Assembly (NCBI RefSeq): GCF_009749465.1
Contig: NZ_WBIS01000002.1
Span: 620,001 to 684,000, forward strand
Source: Agromyces terreus
GTDB lineage: Bacteria > Actinomycetota > Actinomycetes > Actinomycetales > Microbacteriaceae
Direction: 5' to 3'
DNA length: 64,000 bases
Shown: positions 23,799 to 31,969 of the stretch, piece by piece
How positions within the stretch are numbered: the stretch's first letter is position 1
Layout: each line of letters starts with the position of its first letter
Made by a program: the position numbers and the translations under genes
The notes under the pieces: model-generated
What the model was told of the DNA's origin: nothing
Databases searched by the model: none
Seen by the model: only the letters and a program-made list of their open reading frames with translations

Positions 23799-24854
23799 TC
23801 ACCCTGCTGTGGAGGCCTCGACGCGCGGTTTTCCCCCTGGTGCTCGACGCCGCGTACGCAGCCAGGCCAGGAAGCTGTTGGTCACCACCGAGAGCACCAG
23901 GAGTGCTCCGGTGATGATGTTGATGACATCGCTCGTGACGTTCGCGAGGCGCAGGGCGCTCGCGAGCACGCCGATGAGCAGCACGCCCGCGATGACGCCG
24001 TGGATTGCGCCGCGACCGCCGAACACGGAGACGCCGCCGAGCACGACCGCGGCGATGACCTGCAGTTCGAGGCCGGTCGCGTTGTCGCCGCGGGCGCTGC
24101 CGAACCGCAGCGTGTAGAAGATGCCCGCGAGTGCCGCGACCAGGCCGCTCAGGACGAACAGGATCATCTTCGTGCGCTCGACGTGCACGCCGGAGAAGTG
24201 CGCGGCCGACTTCGACAGGCCGATCGCGTAGATGCCGCGCCCGAAGGGCGTGAAGTGCAGCAGCACCGTGAACACCACGAGCAGCGCGAGGAACAGGAAC
24301 AGCACGAGGGGGATGTTCGATCCGCCGACGCGCATCTTCGCCAGATCGGTCCAGAAGTCGGGGAAGTCGGTGATGGCGGTCGTGCCGAGCAGGCCGACGG
24401 CGAGCCCGCGGAACAGCGCGAGCGTGCCGATCGTGACCGCGAGCGACGGCAGGCCGACCACGGTGACGAGGAACCCGTTCACCGCGCCGCAGACGGCGCC
24501 GGCGATGAGCGCGACGACCGCCGCGACCTCGAAGGGCAGCCCCGCCTGGGTGAGCACGCCCGTGAGCACGCTCGACAGGCCCACGATGCTCGCGACCGAG
24601 AGGTCGATCTCTCCGGTGATCATGATGAGCGTCATCGGCAGTGCGATGAGCAGGATCGGCATGACGTCGAGCAGCAGGTAGGTGAGGGTGATCGGCTGGC
24701 CGAATCCCCGCACGCTCACCGACGCGACGACGGCGACGATCACGAGCAGGCCGATGATCGCGGCCTCGCGTGTCAGCAGGATGCGCTGCCAGAGCGGGCG
24801 GTCGTAGTCCCGATAGGTGCGGGCGACGGCGGACGAGGTGGTCGTGGCGGTCAT
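23799..24854 (-). CDS. rhaQ: Sugar ABC transporter permease (rhamnose), second permease
   Basis: 351 residues with eight to ten membrane helices and the RbsC-family cytoplasmic loop signature: MTLIMITGEIDLSVASIVGLSSVLTG, GLPSLAVTIGTLALFRG, GRGIYAIG and AAVVLGGVSVFGGRG. Its start overlaps the stop of the previous permease gene by 4 nt. It forms a heterodimeric channel with that permease. Confidence 0.9.
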   Translation of the reverse strand: MTATTTSSAVARTYRDYDRPLWQRILLTREAAIIGLLVIVAVVASVSVRGFGQPITLTYLLLDVMPILLIALPMTLIMITGEIDLSVASIVGLSSVLTGVLTQAGLPFEVAAVVALIAGAVCGAVNGFLVTVVGLPSLAVTIGTLALFRGLAVGLLGTTAITDFPDFWTDLAKMRVGGSNIPLVLFLFLALLVVFTVLLHFTPFGRGIYAIGLSKSAAHFSGVHVERTKMILFVLSGLVAALAGIFYTLRFGSARGDNATGLELQVIAAVVLGGVSVFGGRGAIHGVIAGVLLIGVLASALRLANVTSDVINIITGALLVLSVVTNSFLAWLRTRRRAPGGKPRVEASTAG

Positions 24855-25876
24855 CGGTCTTCCTCCCTCGCCTCGATGAGCCGGCGTTTGGCTCGGACGG
24901 CGAGCACCCGGTCGAGCACGATGGCGCCGATGATGAGCGCGCCGACGACGGCGCGCTGCCAGAAGTCGGGGATGCCGAGGATCGGCAGCGCCCGGTTGAT
25001 CGTGAGCAGCAGCACCGCGCCGATCGCGGCGCCCCACACCGAGCCGACGCCGCCGGTGATCGCGACGCCGCCGATGACGGCCGCGCCGACCGCGTCGAGC
25101 TCCCACCCGGCACCGGCCTGCGAGCTGATCGTGCCGTACCGTGCCGCGTACAGCACGCCGGCCAGCCCCGACAGCGCGCCCGAGAGCGCGAACGCGATGA
25201 GCAGGCGGCGGGTGACGCGCAGGCCGTAGAGCTCGGCCGCCGCCGGGTCGGAGCCGATCGCGTAGAACTCGCGCCCGCCGCGGGTGTTCTTCATGAACCA
25301 GGCCGCGGCGATCAGCACGACCAGGGCGATGATCGTGAGGATCGGGATGTACAGGATCTGCCCCGTGCCGAGCGCGAGGAACGACTTCGGCAGGTCGGAG
25401 GCGTTGATCCGGTCGCTGCCGGTCCAGAGCACGTTGATGCCGCGATACGCGTAGAGCGTGCCGAGCGTGATGACCATCGCGGGCACCTTCGCGAAGGCGA
25501 CGAGGGCGCCGTTCACGAGGCCGAGCAGGGCGCCGAACCCGACCGCGATCACGAACACCACGATGATCGGGATGCCCTGGAGGTCGACGAACAGGCGACC
25601 CGTGAGATAGGCCGACAGGCCCAGGATCGAGCCCACCGACAGGTCGACGTTGCGCGTGATGATCACGATCGCCTGGCCGATGGCGACGAGCACGAGGATC
25701 GCCGGCGTCAGCAGCAGGTCGCGCCAGCCGTCGGCGCTGAACAGGAAGTTCGGGTTGGCGATCGTGGCCGCGAGCACTACGAGCACGAGCGCGAGCAGGA
25801 TGCCGAACTCGCGTGCGGCGCCGACCGAGCGGAGGCGCTTCGTGGCGGCCGAGCGTTCGATGGCGGGGGCGGTCAT
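24851..25876 (-). CDS. rhaP: Sugar ABC transporter permease (rhamnose), first permease
   Basis: 341 residues, RbsC family. [61 protein letters not shown] and [19 protein letters not shown] are the conserved segments. Start and stop codons overlap both neighbours by 4 nt (ATGA), so ATPase, rhaP and rhaQ are translationally linked. Confidence 0.9.
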   Translation of the reverse strand: MTAPAIERSAATKRLRSVGAAREFGILLALVLVVLAATIANPNFLFSADGWRDLLLTPAILVLVAIGQAIVIITRNVDLSVGSILGLSAYLTGRLFVDLQGIPIIVVFVIAVGFGALLGLVNGALVAFAKVPAMVITLGTLYAYRGINVLWTGSDRINASDLPKSFLALGTGQILYIPILTIIALVVLIAAAWFMKNTRGGREFYAIGSDPAAAELYGLRVTRRLLIAFALSGALSGLAGVLYAARYGTISSQAGAGWELDAVGAAVIGGVAITGGVGSVWGAAIGAVLLLTINRALPILGIPDFWQRAVVGALIIGAIVLDRVLAVRAKRRLIEAREEDR

Positions 25877-27399
25877 GCGTGGGCTCCATCGGCGTGCGTC
25901 GCGGCGAACATGACGTTCTCGCTGGTGGCGTCGGATCGGTCGATCTCGGCGGTGATGCGTCCCTCGCGCATGACGAGCACCCGATCGGCCATGCCGAGCA
26001 CCTCGGGCAGCTCGGAGGAGATCATGAGGATGCCCATGCCGCGGCCGGCGAGCTCGGAGAGCAGCCGGTGCACCTCGGCCTTCGTGCCGACGTCGATGCC
26101 GCGCGTGGGCTCGTCGATGATGAGCACGGTGGGCTCGGTCGCGAGCCACTTGCCGAGCACGACCTTCTGCTGGTTGCCGCCCGAGAGGGTCCCGGCGACC
26201 GTCGAGAGGGCGTTGGTCTTCACCTCGAGCCGGCTTGCCCACACCTTCGCGGCGCGGTTCTCCATGCCGGTCGTGATGAGGCCGGCCTTCGCGAGTTCGT
26301 TGCGGATGACGAGGGCGATGTTCTGCGCCACCGACGACTCGAGCACGAGGCCCTGCTTGCGGCGGTCCTCGGGCACGAGCGCGAGGCCGGCGCGGATCGC
26401 GGTGTCGGGCCGGCGGCGGGGGAGCGTGCGGCCGTTCAGGCGCACCGTTCCCGATTCGTAGGGATCCACGCCGAACACGGCCCGGGCCACCTCGCTCCGG
26501 CCCGCGCCGACGAGGCCGGCGAGGCCGACGATCTCACCCGCGCGCACCGAGAACGAGATGTCGTGGAAGACGCCCGTGCGGGTGAGCCCCTCGACCTCGA
26601 GCAGCGGCTCGCCGATCTCGGCTTCCGTCTTCGGGAACAGCTCGGTGACGTCGCGGCCGACCATCTGGCGCACGAGCTCGTCGACGGTGGTGTCGGCGAT
26701 GGGCGTGGTGGCGACGTACGCGCCGTCGCGCATGACGGTGACGGTGTCGCAGAGGGCGAAGATCTCGTCGAAGCGGTGCGAGATGAACAGGAGCGCCCTG
26801 CCCTCGTCGCGGAGGCTGCGCGCCACGGCGAACAGGCGGTCGACCTCGACGCCCGAGAGGGCGGCGGTCGGCTCGTCCATGATCAGCACGCGGGCGTCGA
26901 GCGAGACGGCCTTGGCGATCTCGATGACCTGCTGGTCGGCGATCGAGAGGCCCTCGGCCGGGCGTTCGGGGTCGATGCGCACGCCGAGCCGCTGGAACAG
27001 GGCTTCGGCCTCGTGCCGCATGGCCTTCCGGTCGATGCGGCCGAAGCGCCCCGTGGGCTGGCGCCCCATGAAGATGTTCTCGGTGACGGTGAGGTCGGGG
27101 AAGAGCGTCGGCTCCTGGTAGATGACCGCGATGCCCGCCGCCTTCGACTGGGCGGTCGAGGTGAAGTCGACCTCTTCGCCGCGAAGCCGGAGGTCGCCGC
27201 CGTCACGGCGGTAGAGGCCCGCGACGATCTTCACGAGCGTCGACTTGCCGGCGCCGTTCTCGCCGACGAGCGCGTGGATCGAGCCCTGCTCGAGCCGCAG
27301 GCTCCCGGAGCGGAGGGCGACCACCGGCCCGAAGGACTTGACGACCTTGGAGAGTTCCAGCATCGGCGGCGCCAGAGTCTGCGCCGGGTCCGTCTGCAC
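25873..27399 (-). CDS. rhaT: Sugar ABC transporter ATP-binding protein (two ABC domains, rhamnose)
   Basis: 508 residues, RbsA-like with two fused ATPase domains. Domain 1 has Walker [10 protein letters not shown] (about 46-54), the signature LSIADQQ and Walker [12 protein letters not shown]. Domain 2 has the degenerate Walker A region GLVGAGRSE, the signature [15 protein letters not shown] and [11 protein letters not shown]. This asymmetry is usual for the family. It is the first gene of the transporter operon; a GTG start at 27399 is chosen because GAGGAGG lies 5 nt upstream. A LacI-controlled promoter precedes it. Confidence 0.92.
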   Translation of the reverse strand: MQTDPAQTLAPPMLELSKVVKSFGPVVALRSGSLRLEQGSIHALVGENGAGKSTLVKIVAGLYRRDGGDLRLRGEEVDFTSTAQSKAAGIAVIYQEPTLFPDLTVTENIFMGRQPTGRFGRIDRKAMRHEAEALFQRLGVRIDPERPAEGLSIADQQVIEIAKAVSLDARVLIMDEPTAALSGVEVDRLFAVARSLRDEGRALLFISHRFDEIFALCDTVTVMRDGAYVATTPIADTTVDELVRQMVGRDVTELFPKTEAEIGEPLLEVEGLTRTGVFHDISFSVRAGEIVGLAGLVGAGRSEVARAVFGVDPYESGTVRLNGRTLPRRRPDTAIRAGLALVPEDRRKQGLVLESSVAQNIALVIRNELAKAGLITTGMENRAAKVWASRLEVKTNALSTVAGTLSGGNQQKVVLGKWLATEPTVLIIDEPTRGIDVGTKAEVHRLLSELAGRGMGILMISSELPEVLGMADRVLVMREGRITAEIDRSDATSENVMFAATHADGAHA

Positions 27400-27439
27400 G
27401 ATGGCCTCCTCGTCGAGGTTGAAATCCGATGAATGTACC

Positions 27440-27451
27440 TGAATCGATTCA
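27440..27451. promoter_or_regulatory. LacI-type operator (perfect) in the rhamnose divergent promoter
   Basis: TGAATCGATTCA is a perfect 12-bp palindrome downstream of the transporter transcription start on the minus strand. Confidence 0.8.
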
Positions 27452-27467
27452 TGTACGATTCAGGGAT

Positions 27468-27496
27468 ACTGTATGGATCGTTTCAAAGCGCGTCAA
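27468..27496 (-). promoter_or_regulatory. Promoter of the rhamnose transporter operon (-35 TTGACG, -10 TACAGT)
   Basis: Reading the minus strand, TTGACG is followed by a 17-bp spacer and TACAGT. The spacer contains the operator at 27474-27485, so a bound repressor would block RNA polymerase directly. A plus-strand TACTGT overlapping the same -10 could serve the divergent lacI gene. Confidence 0.7.
27474..27485. promoter_or_regulatory. LacI-type operator inside the promoter spacer
   Basis: TGGATCGTTTCA (TGAAACGATCCA on the minus strand) differs by one base from the rhaM site. It lies between the -35 and -10 boxes of the transporter promoter and upstream of the lacI gene, so it may also give autoregulation. 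Confidence 0.75.
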
Positions 27497-27531
27497 GTCG
27501 CAACACGATCCGAACCGGCGAAGGAGCTCGT

Positions 27532-28569
27532 ATGGCAGGGGTGCGCATCCGCGACGTCGCGCAGCATGCGGGCGTCTCGGTCGGCACGGTGTCGAACGTG
27601 CTCAATCGTCCGGGCGACGTCTCCCCGGACTCGGTCGAGCGGGTCAACCAAGCCATCGAGCAGCTGGGCTACGTGCGCAACGATGCCGCCCGGAAGCTTC
27701 GCGCCGGCGTGAGCACCACCGTCGGGTTCGTCGTCCTCGACGGCCAGAACCCGTTCTTCACCGACGTCGTGCGCGGCGCCGAAGACGAGGCCAGCAGCCA
27801 CAACCTCGCGATCCTCTACGGCAACACCGACGAGGACGTCGCCCGCGAGCGCATGTACCTCGACCTCTTCGAGGAGCAGCAGGTGCGCGGGGTCCTGATC
27901 TCGCCCTACGGCGACATCCATCCCCGCCTCGAGCGACTGCGCGCCCGCGGCATCCCCGCCGTCCTCGTCGATCGCTTCAGCGGCGACGGCCGGTTCAGCT
28001 CGGTGTCGGTCGACAGCGTCGCCGGCGGTCGCATGGCCGTCGAGCACCTCATCGACTCCGGGCGCCGGCGCATCGCCTTCGTCGGCGGCCCGTTCGAGAT
28101 GCAGCAGGTGCGCGACCGGCTCGCCGGAGCCCGCGTCGCCGCAGAGAACGCCGTCGTCCCGGTCGAGATCGAGGTCATCGCGACCGATGCGACGACCGTC
28201 GAGGCCGGGGTCGTCGCGGGCGCGCGCATCCTCGCCCGACCCGCGCGCGACCGGCCCGATGCCCTCTTCGCCGCGAACGACCTGGTCGCGCTCGGCCTGC
28301 TCCAGGCACTCGTGGTCGACGCGCGCATGCTCGTGCCGGACGAGATCGCGATCATCGGCTTCGACGACATCCCCTTCGCCGCGGCGGCCGCCGTGCCGAT
28401 CTCGTCGATGCGGCAACCCGGTCGGATGATCGGACGCACGGCGCTGCGCATCCTCCTCGAGGAGACCGCGGACCCCGAGCTCATCCCGAGGCAGACGGTC
28501 TTCCTCCCCGAACTCGTCGTGCGCAGGTCCACCGCCTCGGCGGCGGGCGGCGCCGCGCGCGGCCGGTGA
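27532..28569 (+). CDS. LacI family regulator, probable rhamnose repressor
   Basis: 345 residues. The LacI headpiece is RIRDVAQHAGVSVGTVSNVLNRP with hinge KLRAG; the effector domain is the periplasmic-binding fold (VVLDGQNPFFTDVVRGAEDEA, GVLISPYGD, FVGGPFEMQQVRDRLAG, DALFAANDLVALGLL, IIGFDDIPFA). AAGGAG lies 5 nt before the ATG at 27532. It is divergent from the rhamnose transporter operon, and matching 12-bp operators occur before the transporter operon and before rhaM, which makes it the likely regulator of both. The inducer is presumably rhamnose or an early intermediate. Confidence 0.88.
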   Translation: MAGVRIRDVAQHAGVSVGTVSNVLNRPGDVSPDSVERVNQAIEQLGYVRNDAARKLRAGVSTTVGFVVLDGQNPFFTDVVRGAEDEASSHNLAILYGNTDEDVARERMYLDLFEEQQVRGVLISPYGDIHPRLERLRARGIPAVLVDRFSGDGRFSSVSVDSVAGGRMAVEHLIDSGRRRIAFVGGPFEMQQVRDRLAGARVAAENAVVPVEIEVIATDATTVEAGVVAGARILARPARDRPDALFAANDLVALGLLQALVVDARMLVPDEIAIIGFDDIPFAAAAAVPISSMRQPGRMIGRTALRILLEETADPELIPRQTVFLPELVVRRSTASAAGGAARGR

Positions 28570-28636
28570 CGCGGATTCCTGACATCATGGCCGGAGCGCC
28601 GTCAGAACGGCCCCGAGCGAACCGAGAGGACCCCGC

Positions 28637-29662
28637 ATGGCCGTGAGTGTGAAGGACGTCGCGCTCGCGGCATCCGTCTCGGTCGGCACCGTCTCGAACG
28701 TGCTCAACCGACCCGAGATCGTCGCCCCCGCCACCGTGCAGCGCGTGCAGGACGCGATCGAGCGTCTCGGGTTCGTGCGCAACGACGCGGCGCGGCAGCT
28801 GCGGGCGGGCCGCAGCCGCAGCATCGGCCTCGTCGTGCTCGACGTGCGCAACCCCTTCTTCACCGACGTCGCCCGCGGCGCCGAGGATCGCGCCGCCGAG
28901 GAGCACATGACGGTGCTCCTCGGCAACAGCGACGAGAACGTCGCGCGCGAGGGCGCCTACCTCGACCTGTTCGAGGAACAGCGCGTGCACGGCGTGCTCA
29001 TCTCGCCCCTCGCCGACGACATGCCGCGGCTCGAGCGGCTCCGCGAGCGCGGCACGCCCGTCGTGCTGGTCGACCGCGAGTCGCCCGATCGCGCGTTCTC
29101 GTCGGTCGCCGTCGACGACGTCGTGGGCGGCGAGCTCGCCGCACGCCACCTGCTCGAGACCGGCCGCCGCCGGCTCGCATTCGTCGGCGGCCCCGCGAGC
29201 CTCCAGCAGGTCGTCGACCGCCTCGAGGGGGCCCGGCGCGCGGTGGCCGAGGTTCCGGATGCCTCGCTCGAGGTCGTCCCGACCGGCTCGCTCACCGTGC
29301 TCGAGGGCCGGGCCGCGGGCGAGACGCTGCGCGAGCGCCCCGCGGCCGAGCGCCCCGACGCGGTGTTCGCCGCGAACGACCTGCTCGCCATGGGCGTGCT
29401 CCAGGCGCTCACCATGCAGGGCGGCGTGCCCGTGCCCGACGAGATCGCGCTCATCGGCTACGACGACATCGACTTCGCCTCGGCGGCGGTCGTGCCGCTC
29501 TCCTCGATCCGCCAGCCCGCGACCCTGATCGGCTACACCGCGGTCGACCTGCTGCTCCGGGAGGCCGCCCACCTCGCGTCCGCGACGCCGGGAGCGTATG
29601 CGCACGAGCACGTCGTCTTCCAGCCAGGGCTCGTCGTGCGGGAGTCGACCCGCGCGGTCTGA
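28637..29662 (+). CDS. LacI family regulator, paralogue of the preceding gene
   Basis: 341 residues. It aligns over its whole length with the regulator at 27532-28569: the recognition helix SVSVGTVSNVLNRP is shared, and so are NPFFTDVARGAED, VHGVLISPLADDMPRLERLRERG, LAFVGGPASLQQVVDRL, and DAVFAANDLLAMGVLQAL. This indicates a tandem duplication. AGAGGA precedes the ATG. It lies 67 bp after the first regulator on the same strand, so they may share a transcript. With the same recognition helix it may bind the same operators; its ligand may differ. Confidence 0.85.
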   Translation: MAVSVKDVALAASVSVGTVSNVLNRPEIVAPATVQRVQDAIERLGFVRNDAARQLRAGRSRSIGLVVLDVRNPFFTDVARGAEDRAAEEHMTVLLGNSDENVAREGAYLDLFEEQRVHGVLISPLADDMPRLERLRERGTPVVLVDRESPDRAFSSVAVDDVVGGELAARHLLETGRRRLAFVGGPASLQQVVDRLEGARRAVAEVPDASLEVVPTGSLTVLEGRAAGETLRERPAAERPDAVFAANDLLAMGVLQALTMQGGVPVPDEIALIGYDDIDFASAAVVPLSSIRQPATLIGYTAVDLLLREAAHLASATPGAYAHEHVVFQPGLVVRESTRAV

Positions 29663-29752
29663 TCGACCGGGCGGTGCCGGAAGGCGCTGGAGTCGCTGAG
29701 CCGGGTGCATCGGAGTGGCCTCGTCCGGCGCATCGTCGACAGCGGCGACGGG

Positions 29753-31270
29753 TCAGCGCGGGCGCGAGGCCGGCTCGTCGCGCGCCGGCCCCGCGGCATC
29801 CGCTCGCCCCGAAGCATCCGCCCGCCCTGCGGCATCCGCTCGCCGCCCGCCGTGACCGCCGCCGTGCCCGGCGAGCTTCGGCAGCCGGATGGGTGAGGTC
29901 ATCGCGACCTCGTCGGAGAAGTCCACGTCGTCGGAGTAGTCGGGCTCGTCGCGGTCGGTGATCGCGCCGAGCGAGCCGGTGGCCGGTGCGGCGACGCGGT
30001 CCCCGTCGGCGATCGCCTCGGCGGAGGCCGCCCACGCGAGGCCGAACCTCCAGCGGCGCTGCGGCATGTGCGCGACGCGCAGCCCGCGGGCGACCATGAG
30101 CCAGACCACGCCGACGGCGAGGGCGGCGAACGCGGCGACGGATGCCACGCCGAGGGCCCAACGCGGCCCGGCGGCGTCGGCCACCCAGCCGACCGTCGGG
30201 GCGCCGATGAGCGTGCCGCCCATGAGGATCGCGACGTAGAGGGCCATGACGCGCCCGCGCACCTCGGGGGCGGTCGTGGTCTGCACGTATCCGTTCGCGG
30301 TCGTGAGCAGGGTGACGGTGCTGAAGCCGATGAGGATGGTCGACGCCGCGAAGGTCTCGTACGTGGGCATGAACGCCGCGATGAGCGAGGCCGCGCCCAG
30401 CGCGCCGGCGCTGAGGAACACGACCCGCAGCCGCGCCCGCGCGCGTCGGGCCGCGAGCAGCGCGGCGGTGAGCGAGCCGATCGCGAGGATCGAGGAGAGC
30501 ACGCCGTACTCGCCCGCCCCCTTGCCGAACATGACCGCCATGGTCGAGGAGAAGATCGGGAAGTTCATGCAGAACGCGCCCACGAGGAACACGATGACGA
30601 GCACCACCACGAGGTCGGAACGCCCGCCGACGTAGCGGAAGCCCTGCACGAGCGCGTTGCCCGTGCGCGGCGCGCGCGGATGCACGATGAGCTCGCGCCG
30701 GCGCATGACGAGCAGGGCGACGAGCATCGCGACGAACGTGAGCGCGTTGATCATGAAGACCCAGCCGGAGCCGACGAGCACGATGAGCCCGCCGGCGACG
30801 GCGGGGCCGATGAGGCGTGCCGCGTTGAAGGATGCCGCGTTCAGCGCGACCGCGTTCGAGGCGTTGGGGCCGCTGACGAGGTCGGAGACGAAGGTTTGGC
30901 GCGCGGGCGCGTCGAACGCGCTCGTGATGCCGAGCGCGAGGGCGAATCCGTAGACGTGCCAGAGCTGCGCGTGCCCGCCGAGCAGTAGGAGCCCCAGGCC
31001 GACGGCGAGGAGCATGAGCACCGACTGGGTGACCAGGAGCACCTTGCGTCGGTCGAACCGGTCGATCACCGCGCCCGTGATGGGCACGAGCACGAGCTGC
31101 GGGCCGAACTGGAGCGCCATCGTCGCGCCGACCGCGGCCGCGTTGTTGTGCGTGAGCTCGGTGAGCACGACCCAGTCTTGAGTGGTCGACTGCATCCACC
31201 CGCCGACGTTCGAGACGAGGGCGCCGATGAACCAGACGCGGTAGTTGAATCCCGAGAGGGACCGGAACAT
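29753..31270 (-). CDS. MFS transporter (EntS/MFS_3-like) with Ala/Gly/Asp-repeat tail
   Basis: 505 residues. Twelve membrane helices are predicted, with FNYRVWFIGALVSNVGGWMQSTTQDWVVL at the N-terminus, DRFDRRKVLLVTQ (cytoplasmic loop 2-3 motif) and FDAPARQTFVSDLV typical of the MFS_3 family of exporters. The last 85 residues are cytoplasmic and low-complexity, with tandem RADAAG/RADASG units encoded by repeated GCGGCATCCGC DNA. It follows the MarR gene by 5 bp and is probably an efflux pump controlled by that regulator. Confidence 0.83.
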   Translation of the reverse strand: MFRSLSGFNYRVWFIGALVSNVGGWMQSTTQDWVVLTELTHNNAAAVGATMALQFGPQLVLVPITGAVIDRFDRRKVLLVTQSVLMLLAVGLGLLLLGGHAQLWHVYGFALALGITSAFDAPARQTFVSDLVSGPNASNAVALNAASFNAARLIGPAVAGGLIVLVGSGWVFMINALTFVAMLVALLVMRRRELIVHPRAPRTGNALVQGFRYVGGRSDLVVVLVIVFLVGAFCMNFPIFSSTMAVMFGKGAGEYGVLSSILAIGSLTAALLAARRARARLRVVFLSAGALGAASLIAAFMPTYETFAASTILIGFSTVTLLTTANGYVQTTTAPEVRGRVMALYVAILMGGTLIGAPTVGWVADAAGPRWALGVASVAAFAALAVGVVWLMVARGLRVAHMPQRRWRFGLAWAASAEAIADGDRVAAPATGSLGAITDRDEPDYSDDVDFSDEVAMTSPIRLPKLAGHGGGHGGRRADAAGRADASGRADAAGPARDEPASRPR

Positions 31271-31275
31271 CGCGC

Positions 31276-31779
31276 TCACGCGGTGATCCGTTTCAGGAGT
31301 TCGGTGGCCGCGGCGAGGGTCGCGCGCTCGTCGGCGTTGAGCGTCGCGACACGGCGTGCCAGCCACGCGTCGCGGCGCCGGCGGGTCTCGAGCACGATCG
31401 CCGTGCCGGCGGGGGTGCATTCGAGGAGGACCTTTCGGCCGTCTTCGGGGGCGCCGGCGCGCACCACGAGGCCGGCCTCGACGAGCTGGTTCGTGGTGCG
31501 GTTCATCGAGGGGGCGCTGACGCCCTCGCACTCGGCGAGCCGGCCGAGGCCCATCGGCCCCTCGGAGGTGAGCCAGGCGAGGGCGGCGAACTGCGAGGCC
31601 GTGAGCTCGGCGTCGGACCGCTCCTGCCGGATGCGCCGAGAGAGCCGCATGATCGCGAGCCGCAGTTCGGTGCTCTGGTCGGCGATGGTGCGAGGTCGCC
31701 GGGCGGATGCCGCGGTCCGGGCGGATGCCGCGGGGCGGCCGGGTGCGGCGGCGGTCGCCGTGGGCTCGGTTCGAGGCAT
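31276..31779 (-). CDS. MarR family transcriptional regulator
   Basis: 167 residues. A winged helix (ELTASQFAALAWLTSEGPMGLGRLAECEGVSAPSMNRTTNQLVEAGLVVRAGAPEDGRKVLLECTPAG) with the MarR beta-wing DGRK motif is clear. The first 30 residues are an Ala/Arg repeat tract. It is leaderless: TATGCT ends 6 nt before the ATG at 31779. A tandem 13-bp direct repeat overlapping that -10 is a candidate autoregulatory operator, and the gene is co-transcribed with the MFS gene. Confidence 0.88.
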   Translation of the reverse strand: MPRTEPTATAAAPGRPAASARTAASARRPRTIADQSTELRLAIMRLSRRIRQERSDAELTASQFAALAWLTSEGPMGLGRLAECEGVSAPSMNRTTNQLVEAGLVVRAGAPEDGRKVLLECTPAGTAIVLETRRRRDAWLARRVATLNADERATLAAATELLKRITA

Positions 31780-31785
31780 TCCAAC

Positions 31786-31811
31786 AGCATAGCTAATGAG
31801 CAAGGCTAATG
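31786..31811. promoter_or_regulatory. Two 13-bp direct repeats at the marR promoter
   Basis: AGCATAGCTAATG (31786-31798) and AGCAAGGCTAATG (31799-31811) are adjacent and differ at two positions. The first contains the -10 box of the leftward marR gene. They are a likely MarR binding region. Confidence 0.55.
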
Positions 31812-31834
31812 AAATGCGATCTGTCCGGAAGGGG

Positions 31835-31864
31835 TTGACGGCCGCTCGCCGATCGGGGCATGCT
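31835..31864 (+). promoter_or_regulatory. Promoter of the GH6 cellulase gene (-35 TTGACG, -10 CATGCT)
   Basis: TTGACG at 31835-31840 is separated by 18 bp from CATGCT at 31859-31864. The expected start site lies about 10 bp before the GAGAGCGCTCTC operator. Confidence 0.55.
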
Positions 31865-31880
31865 GAAGGTCGAATCGATC

Positions 31881-31896
31881 GTGAGAGCGCTCTCAC
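31881..31896. promoter_or_regulatory. LacI/CebR-type operator upstream of the cellulase
   Basis: GTGAGAGCGCTCTCAC is a perfect 16-bp palindrome just downstream of the predicted start site. The core GAGAGCGCTCTC also occurs three times at 61971-62040, before the cello-oligosaccharide importer genes. Confidence 0.8.
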
Positions 31897-31969
31897 GAAT
31901 CGTCTCCCCGCAGTTCCGCACCGCCCACGATGACGTCGGCACGGTCGACGAAGACCCCTTGGAGTGAAC

